Under the pieces are notes generated by a model, which was not told the origin of the DNA, ran no database searches, and worked only from the letters and a program-made list of their open reading frames with translations. A stretch of 64,000 bases of DNA from Streptomyces sp. Ag109_O5-10 (lineage in GTDB: Bacteria > Actinomycetota > Actinomycetes > Streptomycetales > Streptomycetaceae): positions 1,488,001 through 1,552,000 of the forward strand of contig NZ_FNTQ01000001.1 of the NCBI RefSeq assembly GCF_900105755.1, in the 5' to 3' direction. Shown here in pieces: positions 1 to 7,392 of the stretch. The translations under genes and the position numbers were made by a program. Each line of letters opens with the position of its first letter. The first letter of the stretch is position 1.

Positions 1-527
1 GCGGTGCGCGCGTGAAGCGGAGTGTGCCGGGCGCCCCGGGTACGGCGGACCGGCCGGGCGGCGCGGGGATGCAGCCGTCCTGGGAACGCCACCGGGCCGG
101 CGAGAGGCCTGTTCGCGCCGACGAGGCTTCCGGGGACCGCTCCCGTCGGCTCCCACCCCGTGCGGTGCCGGTCCGGCGTCAGGCTCACGGAGCCGGACCG
201 GGCGGTGCCGGGGCCGAGGTCCCCCTCCCCGCCGAGGGCCCGCGCGGTGGCCACGGCGGCGGCGAGCTTCTCCCGGACCAGGAGCCCGCGCAGGCGCCCG
301 TCGGGCCGGACCTGGGTGAGCACACTCTGGCCGACCTCCTGGGGAGCATCTTCGACCTCACGTACCGTCAGCTGTCCGTCCGGGGGCCGGAGTGAGCGGG
401 CGACGGACGCGGGACCCGTCCGGGCCCACTGCGGCCGAACCGCTCCAAGGGTTCCCCAGGCGTCCTCCAGCGCGTCCGGCGAGGTTGGGGCGGTACGCCG
501 ACGCCCAGTAGCGAGGAGGCACCACCC
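1..527. other. Left-edge stretch without a confident gene
   Basis: No gene can be assigned here with confidence. On the minus strand one frame stays open through the whole stretch and off the left edge of the window. Its translation has a protein-like mix of Asp, Glu, Gln, Val and Leu near the middle and mostly G/C third bases, so the 3' part of a leftward gene is possible. However, no ATG or GTG in that frame lies between about 321 and 527, and none is preceded by a clear ribosome binding site. A plus-strand frame ending at 395 is also open, but its composition looks less natural. The bases just before 528 supply the ribosome binding site of the next gene. Confidence 0.3.
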
Positions 528-1631
528 ATGTCCGGCTTCGTACTCACCCCCACCGACACGGCCGACCGGGTGCGGGTGGCCGCCGCACTGGCCGCCCGGC
601 ACGCCGGGTCCGCGGACCGCGCCCGGCGGCTGCCCGGCGAGGTCGTGGCCGCGCTGGTCGCGGCCGGCTTCTCCCGGCACTTCGTGCCGGTCCGCTGGGG
701 CGGACGGGCGGGCGGCTTCGGCGAACTCCTGGACGCGGTGTGCACGGTGGGCGAGGGCTGTACCTCCGCCGCCTGGATCGCCGCGGTGATCGCCGGCGCC
801 GCCCGGATGGGTGTGTACCTCCCGGAGGAGGGGCAGCGCGAGCTGTGGGCCACCGGCGCCGAGACCGTGATCGCGGGCGCGCTCAACCCGGGCGGACGCG
901 CCACCCCCGAGGCCGGTGGCTGGCGGCTCACCGGTGAGTGGCCGACGGTCAGCGGTGTGGACTTCGCCGACTGGACTCTGGTGTGCGCGCTGGTGCCCCG
1001 GGGGGAGCGGACGGTGGCCAGGTTCTTCGCCGTGCCGTGCCGGGACTACCGGGTCGTGGACACGTGGTTCAACGTCGGCCTGCGGGCCACGGGCAGCAAC
1101 ACCCTCATCGTGGAGGGGGCGTTCGTCCCCGGGCACCGGTCCGTCGCGCGCGGGGCCGTCCGCCAGGGCCTGGCCGTCGGCTCCGGCGCCCCGTGCCACA
1201 CCGCCAGGCTGCGCACGATCAGCGGCACGTTGTTCGCCGCCCCCGCGCTCGGAGCGGCGCGTGCGGCCGTACGGGCCTGGTCGGCGCGGTCGGGGGGTCG
1301 AACCGTCGGGGGGCCGTTCGCGCCCGGGGACGACCCGCGGGCGCGGAGCGTACTGGCACGGGCCGAGCGCGAGATCGAGAGCGCGGCGCTGCTGCTGCGC
1401 CGTGTGGCGCTGGCCGGCGACGGCGGGCCCGGCGGCGAGGGTGAACCGGCCCGTGCGCGGCGGGACTGCGCGCTGGCCGCGGACCAGTTGGTCGACGCGG
1501 TGGAACGGCTGTTCCGGGCGGCCGGCTGCGGCGCGCAGGCGCAGGACGACCCGCTCCAGCGCATCTGGCGTGACGTGCACTGCGCGGCGAGTCACACCGC
1601 TCTGCGCTTCGACACCGCGAGCGGCGCGTAG
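528..1631 (+). CDS. Acyl-CoA-dehydrogenase-like FADH2-dependent monooxygenase (ActVA-ORF5/HsaA type)
   Basis: A 367-residue flavoprotein of the acyl-CoA dehydrogenase fold, in the branch that works as the oxygenase of two-component flavin monooxygenases. Family features include the AAL-type N-terminal helices (AGFSRHFVPVRWGG around residues 44-57), the GCTSAAW segment, WPTVSGVDFADW in the middle sheet and the ATGSNT loop near residue 188. Members such as ActVA-ORF5 hydroxylate aromatic polyketides with reduced flavin supplied by a partner. It is a clear paralogue of the gene at 9674, and both could share the flavin reductase at 9099. A GAGGAGG sequence about 10 bases upstream supports the ATG. 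It stands alone at the left end of the type II cluster, separated by about 360 bases from the regulators. Hydroxylation position cannot be told from sequence. Confidence 0.85.
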   Translation: MSGFVLTPTDTADRVRVAAALAARHAGSADRARRLPGEVVAALVAAGFSRHFVPVRWGGRAGGFGELLDAVCTVGEGCTSAAWIAAVIAGAARMGVYLPEEGQRELWATGAETVIAGALNPGGRATPEAGGWRLTGEWPTVSGVDFADWTLVCALVPRGERTVARFFAVPCRDYRVVDTWFNVGLRATGSNTLIVEGAFVPGHRSVARGAVRQGLAVGSGAPCHTARLRTISGTLFAAPALGAARAAVRAWSARSGGRTVGGPFAPGDDPRARSVLARAEREIESAALLLRRVALAGDGGPGGEGEPARARRDCALAADQLVDAVERLFRAAGCGAQAQDDPLQRIWRDVHCAASHTALRFDTASGA

Positions 1632-1992
1632 GGCGGTCGGCTGCCGGGGCGCCGGGATCCGTCCGATGGACGCGCGCGGGCCGGCCCCCCGCCGAACGGG
1701 CCGGTCCCGCCGTTTCGTCACCGGATCCGGGAACCGTTCGTGACGCTCGTCGGCTGACCGAGCCACTGCGCGGACCGCAGGTTCTCCCGCTCGCGCCTGC
1801 AAGCTTCCTGAATTGCCACTGCAGTAGACTTGGGAACCCGGATTACGGGGATCCAGGGGGAGACGTGAAAATCAGTGGCAGGACGGGCAATCGCCCTACT
1901 AGGTGGAATTCACCTTTCCGTTTCTCCGGGCGTCCGGACCGGCGCGGATTTCGGGCACTCACCGGTTCACCTGGGACGTCTTCGGAGGCTAG
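1632..1992 (+). promoter_or_regulatory. Leader region of the response regulator, with a 43-codon upstream reading frame
   Basis: The gap between the monooxygenase and the response regulator is less GC-rich than its surroundings from about 1800 on and probably carries the regulator promoter. A short reading frame begins with GTG at 1865 behind a GGGGGAGA sequence and ends at 1994-1996, so its stop overlaps the regulator GTG start as GTGA. The 43-residue product is rich in Arg, Ser and Gly and only about 58% of its third bases are G or C. It is therefore more likely a leader or chance frame than an ordinary gene. Confidence 0.35.
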
Positions 1993-2685
1993 GTGACTCC
2001 GGAACCCGTGCGCATAGTCGTCGTCGACGACCATCGCCTGCCACGCGAAGCCCTCTGTCATGTCCTGGACTCCCAGCCCGACCTGGAGGCACACGGCGTC
2101 GACGCCGGGCCGTCCGCGGTGCGGGCGGTCGCCGAGCGGAGGCCGGACGTCGTACTGCTGGACATCGGGACGCCCGGCCGGGACCCGACGTCGACGGTGA
2201 GTGAACTGCTGGGCTGCGGCCACCCGGTGGGCATCGTCGTGCTGCACACGCAGAGCGACCTGTCGCTGATGCAGCGGCTGCTGGGCCTGGGCGTGCGCGC
2301 CTACCTGCACAAGAGCGTCAGTCAGAGCCTGCTGCTGTCGACCGTGCGGGACATCGCCGGCAGCAGGCAGCAGACGGTCACCATCACCGTGCCCTCGGGC
2401 GCCGCGCGGCCGGCGGCCGCGGTGCCGCAGCCGACCGCGGATCCGGCCCCGGACGCGTCCTCCTCCGACGTGCTGTCGGCGCGGGAGCTGGCAGTGCTGA
2501 CCCTGGTGGCCGAGGCGCTGACCAACCGTCAGGTCGCGGCCAGGATGGACATCACCGAGGCCACGGTCAAGCGCCACCTGCGCAACATCTTCAGCAAGCT
2601 GGGCGCGACCTCGCGCATCGACGCGGTCAACAAGGCGATCAACGCCCTGGTCATCCAGCCCCCGGCGGCGCGGCGCGGCCAGTGA
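1993..2685 (+). CDS. LuxR-family response regulator (NarL/FixJ type)
   Basis: A 230-residue two-component response regulator. The receiver domain (about residues 5-125) keeps the acidic pair D12/D13, the phosphoacceptor D57 in VVLLDIG and K107 in YLHKS, so it should be phosphorylatable. A Pro/Ala-rich linker (about 130-155) leads to a LuxR-type helix-turn-helix (about 158-218) with LSARELAVL and VKRHLRNIFSKLGA. No cognate histidine kinase is adjacent, so it is an orphan here. The GTG start follows GGAGG by four bases. It is the first of two regulators beside the type II polyketide genes and is likely a pathway-level or environmental regulator acting above the SARP. That hierarchy is inference from position only. 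Confidence 0.88.
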   Translation: MTPEPVRIVVVDDHRLPREALCHVLDSQPDLEAHGVDAGPSAVRAVAERRPDVVLLDIGTPGRDPTSTVSELLGCGHPVGIVVLHTQSDLSLMQRLLGLGVRAYLHKSVSQSLLLSTVRDIAGSRQQTVTITVPSGAARPAAAVPQPTADPAPDASSSDVLSARELAVLTLVAEALTNRQVAARMDITEATVKRHLRNIFSKLGATSRIDAVNKAINALVIQPPAARRGQ

Positions 2686-3110
2686 GCCGCCTCAGCCGCC
2701 ACGGCCGCCCGAACGCTGCCCCCAAAGAAACACGGCCGCCCGCCGACGCCGGACCGGGAGTACCCCATAGGCGAACTCTCACCACAATGCAGACATTTCA
2801 GCTCAGATGACTACTTGGGCTGACTTTCCCGGCAAGGGACCGGGCGGGTAATGTGAAATTCACAATTAGCACATCTGATTTTACCTGCCCATGGCGGAGT
2901 TCCGCGACCGCGGTATCCAAAGGAGTATTCACCCTGCTCCTTTCGGTGTTCCCGGGACTCAAGCAGGGCTCGAGGGGGCCTTGGGAGATTGTGGTGCGCC
3001 GCCCGCCAAAAGGGCATTGTTGTCCCCGCGGGCTCGGCAGGCAAGTTGGTTGAAAGTGAATCGATTCCGCATCGAGGTGAACGAGAAAACTGTGAACGGG
3101 GGAAAAGATC
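2686..3110 (+). promoter_or_regulatory. SARP upstream region with a 13-base palindrome and a 7-bp hairpin
   Basis: This 425-base gap is relatively AT-rich between about 2780 and 2885. It contains the perfect odd palindrome TGTGAAATTCACA at 2852-2864, a plausible operator for a dimeric repressor of the SARP gene. Further down, AAAGGAG at 2919-2925 pairs with CTCCTTT at 2937-2943 across an 11-base loop; no convincing open frame follows this Shine-Dalgarno-like sequence. A GGGGGAAAAG sequence just before 3111 serves the SARP start. Confidence 0.4.
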
Positions 3111-3893
3111 GTGATCACATTCCATGTGCTCGGTCAATTGGAGGTCACCGCCGGCGCGCGCGACCTGGCACCGACCGCGCCGCGGGTGAAGGCGGTGCTG
3201 GCGCTGCTGGCGCTCAACGCGAACCGGGTGGTCAGCACCGACACGTTGTTCGCCGAACTGTGGGACGACCGGCCGCCCCGCAGTGCGGCCACCACCCTGC
3301 AGACCTACGTCTACCAACTGCGCCGGATCCTGGACTCCGTGCCGCGGGGTGAGCGGCGCTGCGAGATCGTCACCAAGGCGCCGGGCTACGAACTGCGCAC
3401 CGGGCGGACCGACGCCGAGCGCTTCCTCGCCCTGTCGGAACAGGGGCGCTGCCTGTGGCGCCAGGGCCACGTCGCCGAGGCCGCCGAACGGCTGCGGCAG
3501 GCGCTCGGTCTGTGGCGCGGCGAGGCGCTGGCCGACATCAACCTCGGGCCGGAGCTGACCATGCACAAGGCCCACCTGTGCGAGCTGCGGCTGCGCGTGC
3601 TGGAACTGCGCATCCAGGCGGACGCACGGCTCGGCCGGCACCAGGAGCTGATCCCCGAACTCCGGTCGCTGGTCGCCGAGCACAGGCTCAACGAGCGGCT
3701 GCACGCCCAGCTCATCGACTCGCTGCGCGCCGCGGGCTACCGCGCCGAAGCGCTGCGGGCGTACCAGGACCTGCGCAGGGTGCTCAGGACCGAGCTGGGC
3801 CTGGAGCCGACGCCGGAGGTGCAGCGGCTGCAGGCCGAGGTGCTCAACGGTGTGCACGGCGGCTCGGTGACCGCCCTGCTCCGTACCGGCTGA
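3111..3893 (+). CDS. SARP-family pathway activator
   Basis: A 260-residue Streptomyces antibiotic regulatory protein of the compact ActII-ORF4 class: an OmpR-type winged-helix DNA-binding domain (about residues 1-95; VTAGARDLAPTAPRVKAVL and TLQTYVYQLRRIL) followed by a bacterial transcriptional activation domain (about 100-250; DAERF, LRLRVLELRIQADARLGRH, GYRAEALRAYQDLRRVL). There is no NB-ARC or TPR extension, as expected for a cluster-situated activator. SARPs bind direct TCGAGNN heptamers placed 11 bases apart; such repeats occur at the divergent KR/KS promoter and before the MBL cyclase in this window, so this protein is the obvious candidate to bind them. GTG start with a purine-rich ribosome binding site. 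A strong hairpin follows the stop codon. Confidence 0.93.
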   Translation: MITFHVLGQLEVTAGARDLAPTAPRVKAVLALLALNANRVVSTDTLFAELWDDRPPRSAATTLQTYVYQLRRILDSVPRGERRCEIVTKAPGYELRTGRTDAERFLALSEQGRCLWRQGHVAEAAERLRQALGLWRGEALADINLGPELTMHKAHLCELRLRVLELRIQADARLGRHQELIPELRSLVAEHRLNERLHAQLIDSLRAAGYRAEALRAYQDLRRVLRTELGLEPTPEVQRLQAEVLNGVHGGSVTALLRTG

Positions 3894-3916
3894 CCCGCCG
3901 TCACCCACCCGACAGA

Positions 3917-3946
3917 TCCGGGACGGAGCGACCGCTCCGTCCCGGA
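3917..3946. terminator. Hairpin after the SARP gene
   Basis: A perfect 13-bp stem (TCCGGGACGGAGC with its complement) closes on a four-base GACC loop between the SARP stop and the antiporter ribosome binding site. No T-run follows, as usual for GC-rich actinomycete terminators. Confidence 0.65.
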
Positions 3947-3973
3947 CCATCGTCCTGCGAGGAGAACCTGGCA

Positions 3974-5467
3974 ATGGCGCACGATCCATCCATGTCCGGC
4001 GCGGGAGAACCGGAGAGCGGCCCGCCCCGCTCCCGCGGCACGGCGCGTGCCGTGGCCGGTTACGGCCTGCTGGTCCTGCTGCCGATGGCGCTGGCGCTTC
4101 TGATGCTGAGACACGGCGTCGGTCACCCGGCGCTGGAGACCGCTGGAGCACCGAAGCCGGCCGAGCCCGCCGACCTGGCCGGCCACGTGCTGGTGGCCGG
4201 GGCCGTGGTGGTCGCGGCGGCCGGGCTGCTGGGCCTGGCGGCCCGCGCGGCCGGCCAGTCGCCGGTGGTCGGCGAGATCCTCGCCGGCCTGCTGCTCGGT
4301 CCGTCGGTGTTCGGGGCGCTGGCCCCCGGTGTCTCCAAGGAGGTGTTCCCCGCCACGGTGACGCCGGTCATGAACACCCTGGCCCAGCTCGGCGTCGTCT
4401 TCTTCATGTTCCTGGTCGGGCTGGAGATGCCCCTGACCATGCTGCGCAGACTCGGCGGCAAGGTGCTCTCCGCCGGGCACGCGGCGCTCGCGGTGCCCTT
4501 CCTGCTGGGCATGTTCGTCGCCCTGCGGCTGCGCGGCGACTACCAGCCCGACGGTGTGCGCACCGCGCCGTTCCTGCTGTTCGTGGCGCTGTCGGTGTCG
4601 GTCACCGCGTTCCCGGTGCTGGCCCGGATCCTGTCCGACCGCGAGCTGATCGGCACCCGGCTGGGCGCGATGGGCCTGGCGATGGCCGGTGTCGGCGACG
4701 TCACCGCCTGGTGCGCGCTGGGCGTGGTGGTCGCCGAGGTGCGCAACGACTCGCCACTGGGCGTCCTGGTCGCCGTGGCCGAGGTGGTGACCTTCACCGC
4801 GGTCCTGTGGTTCGTGGTGCGTCCGGCGCTGGCGCACGTGCTGCGGGTGCTGGAGAGCCGACGCGGCGGAGTGCTGCCGATCGGCATGCTGATCACCTTC
4901 TTCGTGCTGATCTGCGCGGTGACCACCAATGTGCTCGGTGTGCACGCGATCTTCGGGGCCTTCCTGGCGGGCGTGGTGATGCCACGGTCCTCCCGGACGG
5001 TGAGGGACTTCGCGCACCGGACCGAGGGCCTGGCGCTGTGGCTGCTGCTGCCGTTCTTCTTCGCGGCGGTGGGCCTGCAGACCCGGCTGCAGTCGGTCTT
5101 CTCGCTGTCCGCGCTCGGCGTGCTGGCGCTCGTGCTGCTGGTGGCGGTGGCCGGCAAGATCGGCGGCACCTTCGCGGCGGCCCGGCTGGCCGGTGAGGGC
5201 AACCGGGAGGCGCTGGGGCTCGGCGTGATGATGAACTGCCGGGGCCTGACGGAGCTGGTGGTGCTCAATGTCGGTCTGTCCCTCGGAGTGATCGACTCCC
5301 GGCTGTTCGCGGTGCTGGTGGTGATGACCCTCGTGACCACCGTGGCGACCGATCCGCTGCTGCGTCTGCTGCGGCTCGACCGGCTCTCGGCGACCCCGGG
5401 CGGCGGCCTGTCCCCCGCCGAAGTCCCCGCCCAGGCCCAGGAGACGGCCGCGGCCCGTCAGCCCTGA
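3974..5467 (+). CDS. CPA2-family cation/proton antiporter
   Basis: A 497-residue integral membrane protein of the KefB/NhaS-like Na+(K+)/H+ exchanger family with about 12-13 hydrophobic segments. After a short cytoplasmic N-terminus and a first hydrophobic segment (about residues 27-46), the conserved core begins near GHVLVAGAVVV and GQSPVVGEILAGLLLGPS. It includes LGVVFFMFLVGLEMP, the unwound-helix region around VTAFPVLARIL, GDVTAWCALG and NCRGLTELVVLN. There is no C-terminal TrkA-N domain. Antiporters of this kind recur in aromatic polyketide clusters and are often proposed to serve self-protection or export coupling; that role is inference. The ATG at 3974 follows GAGGAGAAC at good spacing and is preferred to more upstream in-frame starts, which would run through the SARP gene. 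Confidence 0.88.
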   Translation: MAHDPSMSGAGEPESGPPRSRGTARAVAGYGLLVLLPMALALLMLRHGVGHPALETAGAPKPAEPADLAGHVLVAGAVVVAAAGLLGLAARAAGQSPVVGEILAGLLLGPSVFGALAPGVSKEVFPATVTPVMNTLAQLGVVFFMFLVGLEMPLTMLRRLGGKVLSAGHAALAVPFLLGMFVALRLRGDYQPDGVRTAPFLLFVALSVSVTAFPVLARILSDRELIGTRLGAMGLAMAGVGDVTAWCALGVVVAEVRNDSPLGVLVAVAEVVTFTAVLWFVVRPALAHVLRVLESRRGGVLPIGMLITFFVLICAVTTNVLGVHAIFGAFLAGVVMPRSSRTVRDFAHRTEGLALWLLLPFFFAAVGLQTRLQSVFSLSALGVLALVLLVAVAGKIGGTFAAARLAGEGNREALGLGVMMNCRGLTELVVLNVGLSLGVIDSRLFAVLVVMTLVTTVATDPLLRLLRLDRLSATPGGGLSPAEVPAQAQETAAARQP

Positions 5468-5561
5468 GAACCGGGGCGGGATCCTCCGGCGCGCCGCCCG
5501 CGCCCGCGCGAGGTGGGCCGGGCGGACTCCAGGGCCGTCCCGCCCGGTGACCGGGGCCGCT

Positions 5562-5579
5562 TCGAGCGGCCGTCGAGCG
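5562..5579 (+). promoter_or_regulatory. SARP heptamer pair before the MBL cyclase
   Basis: Two identical heptamers TCGAGCG begin at 5562 and 5573, exactly 11 bases apart with a four-base spacer. This is the direct-repeat pattern bound by ActII-ORF4-type SARPs. A -10 element about 8 bases downstream (GACAGT at 5588-5593) would place the transcription start near 5600, at the ATG of the cyclase. Confidence 0.6.
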
Positions 5580-5599
5580 CCCCGGACGACAGTGGCCGT

Positions 5600-6511
5600 A
5601 TGGCAGCTTTCACCGGTGCACCGAGACTCGAAGAGATCGCCGAAGGGGTCCACGCCTTCCTGCAGCCCGACGGCGGATGGTGCCTCAACAACGCGGGGCT
5701 GGTGGTCGACGCCGGCACCGCGCTGCTGATCGACACCGCCGCCACCGAGGTCCGGGCCGGGCGGCTGCGCGAGCTGGTCGCGGACACCGCGCCGCGGCCC
5801 CCGCGGCTCCTGGTCAACACCCACGCACACGGCGACCACACCTTCGGCAACCACCTGTTCCCCGAAGCGGTGGTGGTGACGGCCGAGCGGACCCGGCAGG
5901 AGGCGGTCCGCACCGGACTGCATCTGACCACCCTGTGGCCCGACGTGGACTGGGGCGCGGTCGAACCGGCCTCGCCCCAGATCACCTTCGCCGAGGAACT
6001 CACGCTCCGCGTCGGCGCGCGGGAGGCACGGCTGCGCGCCTTCGGCCCGGCGCACAGCTCCTGCGACACGGTGGTGTGGCTGCCGGACAGCCGGGTGCTG
6101 TTCGCCGGCGACCTGGTGATGAACGCGGTCACCCCGTTCGTGCTGACCGGCTCGGTCGGCGGCCTGCGCGAGGCGGTGGCCGGGCTGCGGGCGCTCGAAC
6201 CGGTCACCGTGGTGCCCGGGCACGGCCCGGTCGGCGGCCCGGAGCTGCTGGAGACCACCGAGCGCTACCTGGCCCGGCTGCTGGACCTGGCCGAGGCCGG
6301 CCTCGCCGAGGGGCTGGACCCGCTGACGGTGGCCCGCGCCGCCGACCTCGGCGAGTTCGCCGCTTTCCTGGACTCCGAGCGGCTGGTGCCCAACCTGTAC
6401 CGCGCCTACGGCGAACTGCGCGGCGGACGCCCGGAGGACTTCGCGGGCGTCGACGAGATGGTCCGCGGCATGGCGGAGCTGCACGGCGGCTTTCCCGCCT
6501 GCCACGCCTGA
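5600..6511 (+). CDS. Metallo-beta-lactamase-fold cyclase, ActIV-like
   Basis: A 303-residue MBL-fold protein whose overall pattern matches the ActIV family, which closes the second/third ring of type II polyketides and can release the chain from the ACP. Metal ligands are visible: H75-x-H77-x-D79-H80 (THAHGDH), a later His in GPAHSSCD, Asp in FAGDLVM and His in VPGHGPV. The N-terminal GGWCLNNAGLVV and C-terminal ADLGEFAAFLDSERLVPNLYRAYGEL are typical of this cyclase group. The chosen ATG is the first one downstream of a SARP heptamer pair and has no ribosome binding site, which suggests a leaderless message. Upstream in-frame starts would put the operator inside the gene. The alternative, a hydrolytic MBL protein, is less likely in this cluster. 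Confidence 0.87.
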   Translation: MAAFTGAPRLEEIAEGVHAFLQPDGGWCLNNAGLVVDAGTALLIDTAATEVRAGRLRELVADTAPRPPRLLVNTHAHGDHTFGNHLFPEAVVVTAERTRQEAVRTGLHLTTLWPDVDWGAVEPASPQITFAEELTLRVGAREARLRAFGPAHSSCDTVVWLPDSRVLFAGDLVMNAVTPFVLTGSVGGLREAVAGLRALEPVTVVPGHGPVGGPELLETTERYLARLLDLAEAGLAEGLDPLTVARAADLGEFAAFLDSERLVPNLYRAYGELRGGRPEDFAGVDEMVRGMAELHGGFPACHA

Positions 6512-6528
6512 CGACACACGACCGACTG

Positions 6529-6612
6529 ACGCCTGACGCCTGACGCCTGACGGCTGACGGCTGACGGCTGACGGCTGACGGCTGACGGCTGACGGCTGAC
6601 GGCTGACGGCTG
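6529..6612. repeat. Twelve-copy 7-bp tandem repeat
   Basis: Three copies of ACGCCTG are followed by nine copies of ACGGCTG, an uninterrupted heptamer array of 84 bases. It fills most of the gap between the cyclase stop and the ABM gene. Each unit brings a TGA at its junction, and because 7 is not a multiple of 3 the array puts stops in all three plus-strand frames every 21 bases. On the minus strand the array is free of stops. Confidence 0.97.
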
Positions 6613-6671
6613 ACGACCGATGACTGACACGACGACTCCCACGGGACGCCCCGCGGGGAGAGGACGGACAC

Positions 6672-7301
6672 GTGAGCACGGAGCACGAGAGCGGCCCGGT
6701 CACCCTGATCGCGGTACTCGAAGCGCCGGTCGAGAACACCGGGGAGTTCATCGAGGGCTGGCGCGCGCACCTGGAACGGCTGCGCACCGCACCCGGCTTC
6801 CGCGGCGCCCGCCTGCACCGGGCGCTGCGCGCCGAGCACCGCTTCCAGCTGGTCGCGGTCGCCGACTGGGCGGACGCCGCGGACCTGGCCGCCGCGGCGG
6901 CCGGCGAGCAGGAGGGGCCGGGCGCGGAGAAGTACGCCAAGACCGTCCACCGGGGGGTGTACCGGATGATCGCCGAAGCCGCGTCCGCGGAGCGGCCGGA
7001 CGGCGCCGGCGTGACCATGATCAACCTCTTCGAGCTGCCGAACGAGCGGGTCGAGGAGTTCCTCGGTGCCTGGCGGCCCCGGGCGCAGCGGGCCAGTGAG
7101 TCACCGGGCTTCGTCGACTTCCGCATGCACCGGGCCGTCTCCGACGCCTCGCTGCCGCTGGTGAACGTCGCGCACTACGCCAGTGTCGAGGTGTGGAAGG
7201 CGTTGCAGGCCGACCCGGAGTTCCAGGCCCGAAAGGCCGTCAACCCGCCGTACGCCACGGCCAATCCGGGCCTGTTCGAGGTGGTCGCCGAGGTGCTCTG
7301 A
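6672..7301 (+). CDS. Two-domain antibiotic biosynthesis monooxygenase (ABM) protein
   Basis: A 209-residue protein made of two ABM/dimeric alpha-beta-barrel repeats (about residues 8-100 and 112-209). The repeats share the pattern of a beta strand (TLIAVLEAP; TMINLFELP), a helix with E-F-x-x-x-W-R (GEFIEGWRAHL; VEEFLGAWRPRA), a PGFRGARLHRAL/PGFVDFRMHRAV strand and a W/Y-rich end strand. Single-domain relatives such as ActVA-ORF6 oxidise a phenolic ring to a quinone without metal or flavin; here the usual homodimer appears fused into one chain. The GTG start follows GGAGAGGAC at good distance. It sits between the MBL cyclase and the halogenase and probably acts as the quinone-forming oxygenase of the pathway. 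The fused form could also have a non-catalytic, cyclase-assisting role. Confidence 0.82.
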   Translation: MSTEHESGPVTLIAVLEAPVENTGEFIEGWRAHLERLRTAPGFRGARLHRALRAEHRFQLVAVADWADAADLAAAAAGEQEGPGAEKYAKTVHRGVYRMIAEAASAERPDGAGVTMINLFELPNERVEEFLGAWRPRAQRASESPGFVDFRMHRAVSDASLPLVNVAHYASVEVWKALQADPEFQARKAVNPPYATANPGLFEVVAEVL

Positions 7302-7310
7302 CCCTCGGCC

Positions 7311-7340
7311 GGCCCGCTTCCACGCGGGCTTGAGCGGGCC
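7311..7340. terminator. Weak inverted repeat after the ABM gene
   Basis: GGCCCGCT at 7311-7318 is complementary to AGCGGGCC at 7333-7340 across a 14-base loop. The stem is only 8 bp and may be a weak terminator or attenuator ahead of the halogenase. Confidence 0.3.
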
Positions 7341-7392
7341 GCGAGAGCGCCCCCACAGACTTCTTGACGACTTGTTACCAGCAGGAGGAGCG

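Noticed and set aside
6406..6642. Minus-strand repeat protein with an S-R-Q-P-S-A-V pattern
   Set aside because: The repeat is only the translation of the 7-bp DNA array on the strand opposite to genes on both sides; there is no start signal and no domain.
3737..7126. Minus-strand open frame of 1129 codons over the antiporter, cyclase and ABM genes
   Set aside because: It covers three well-supported plus-strand genes and yields low-complexity sequence.
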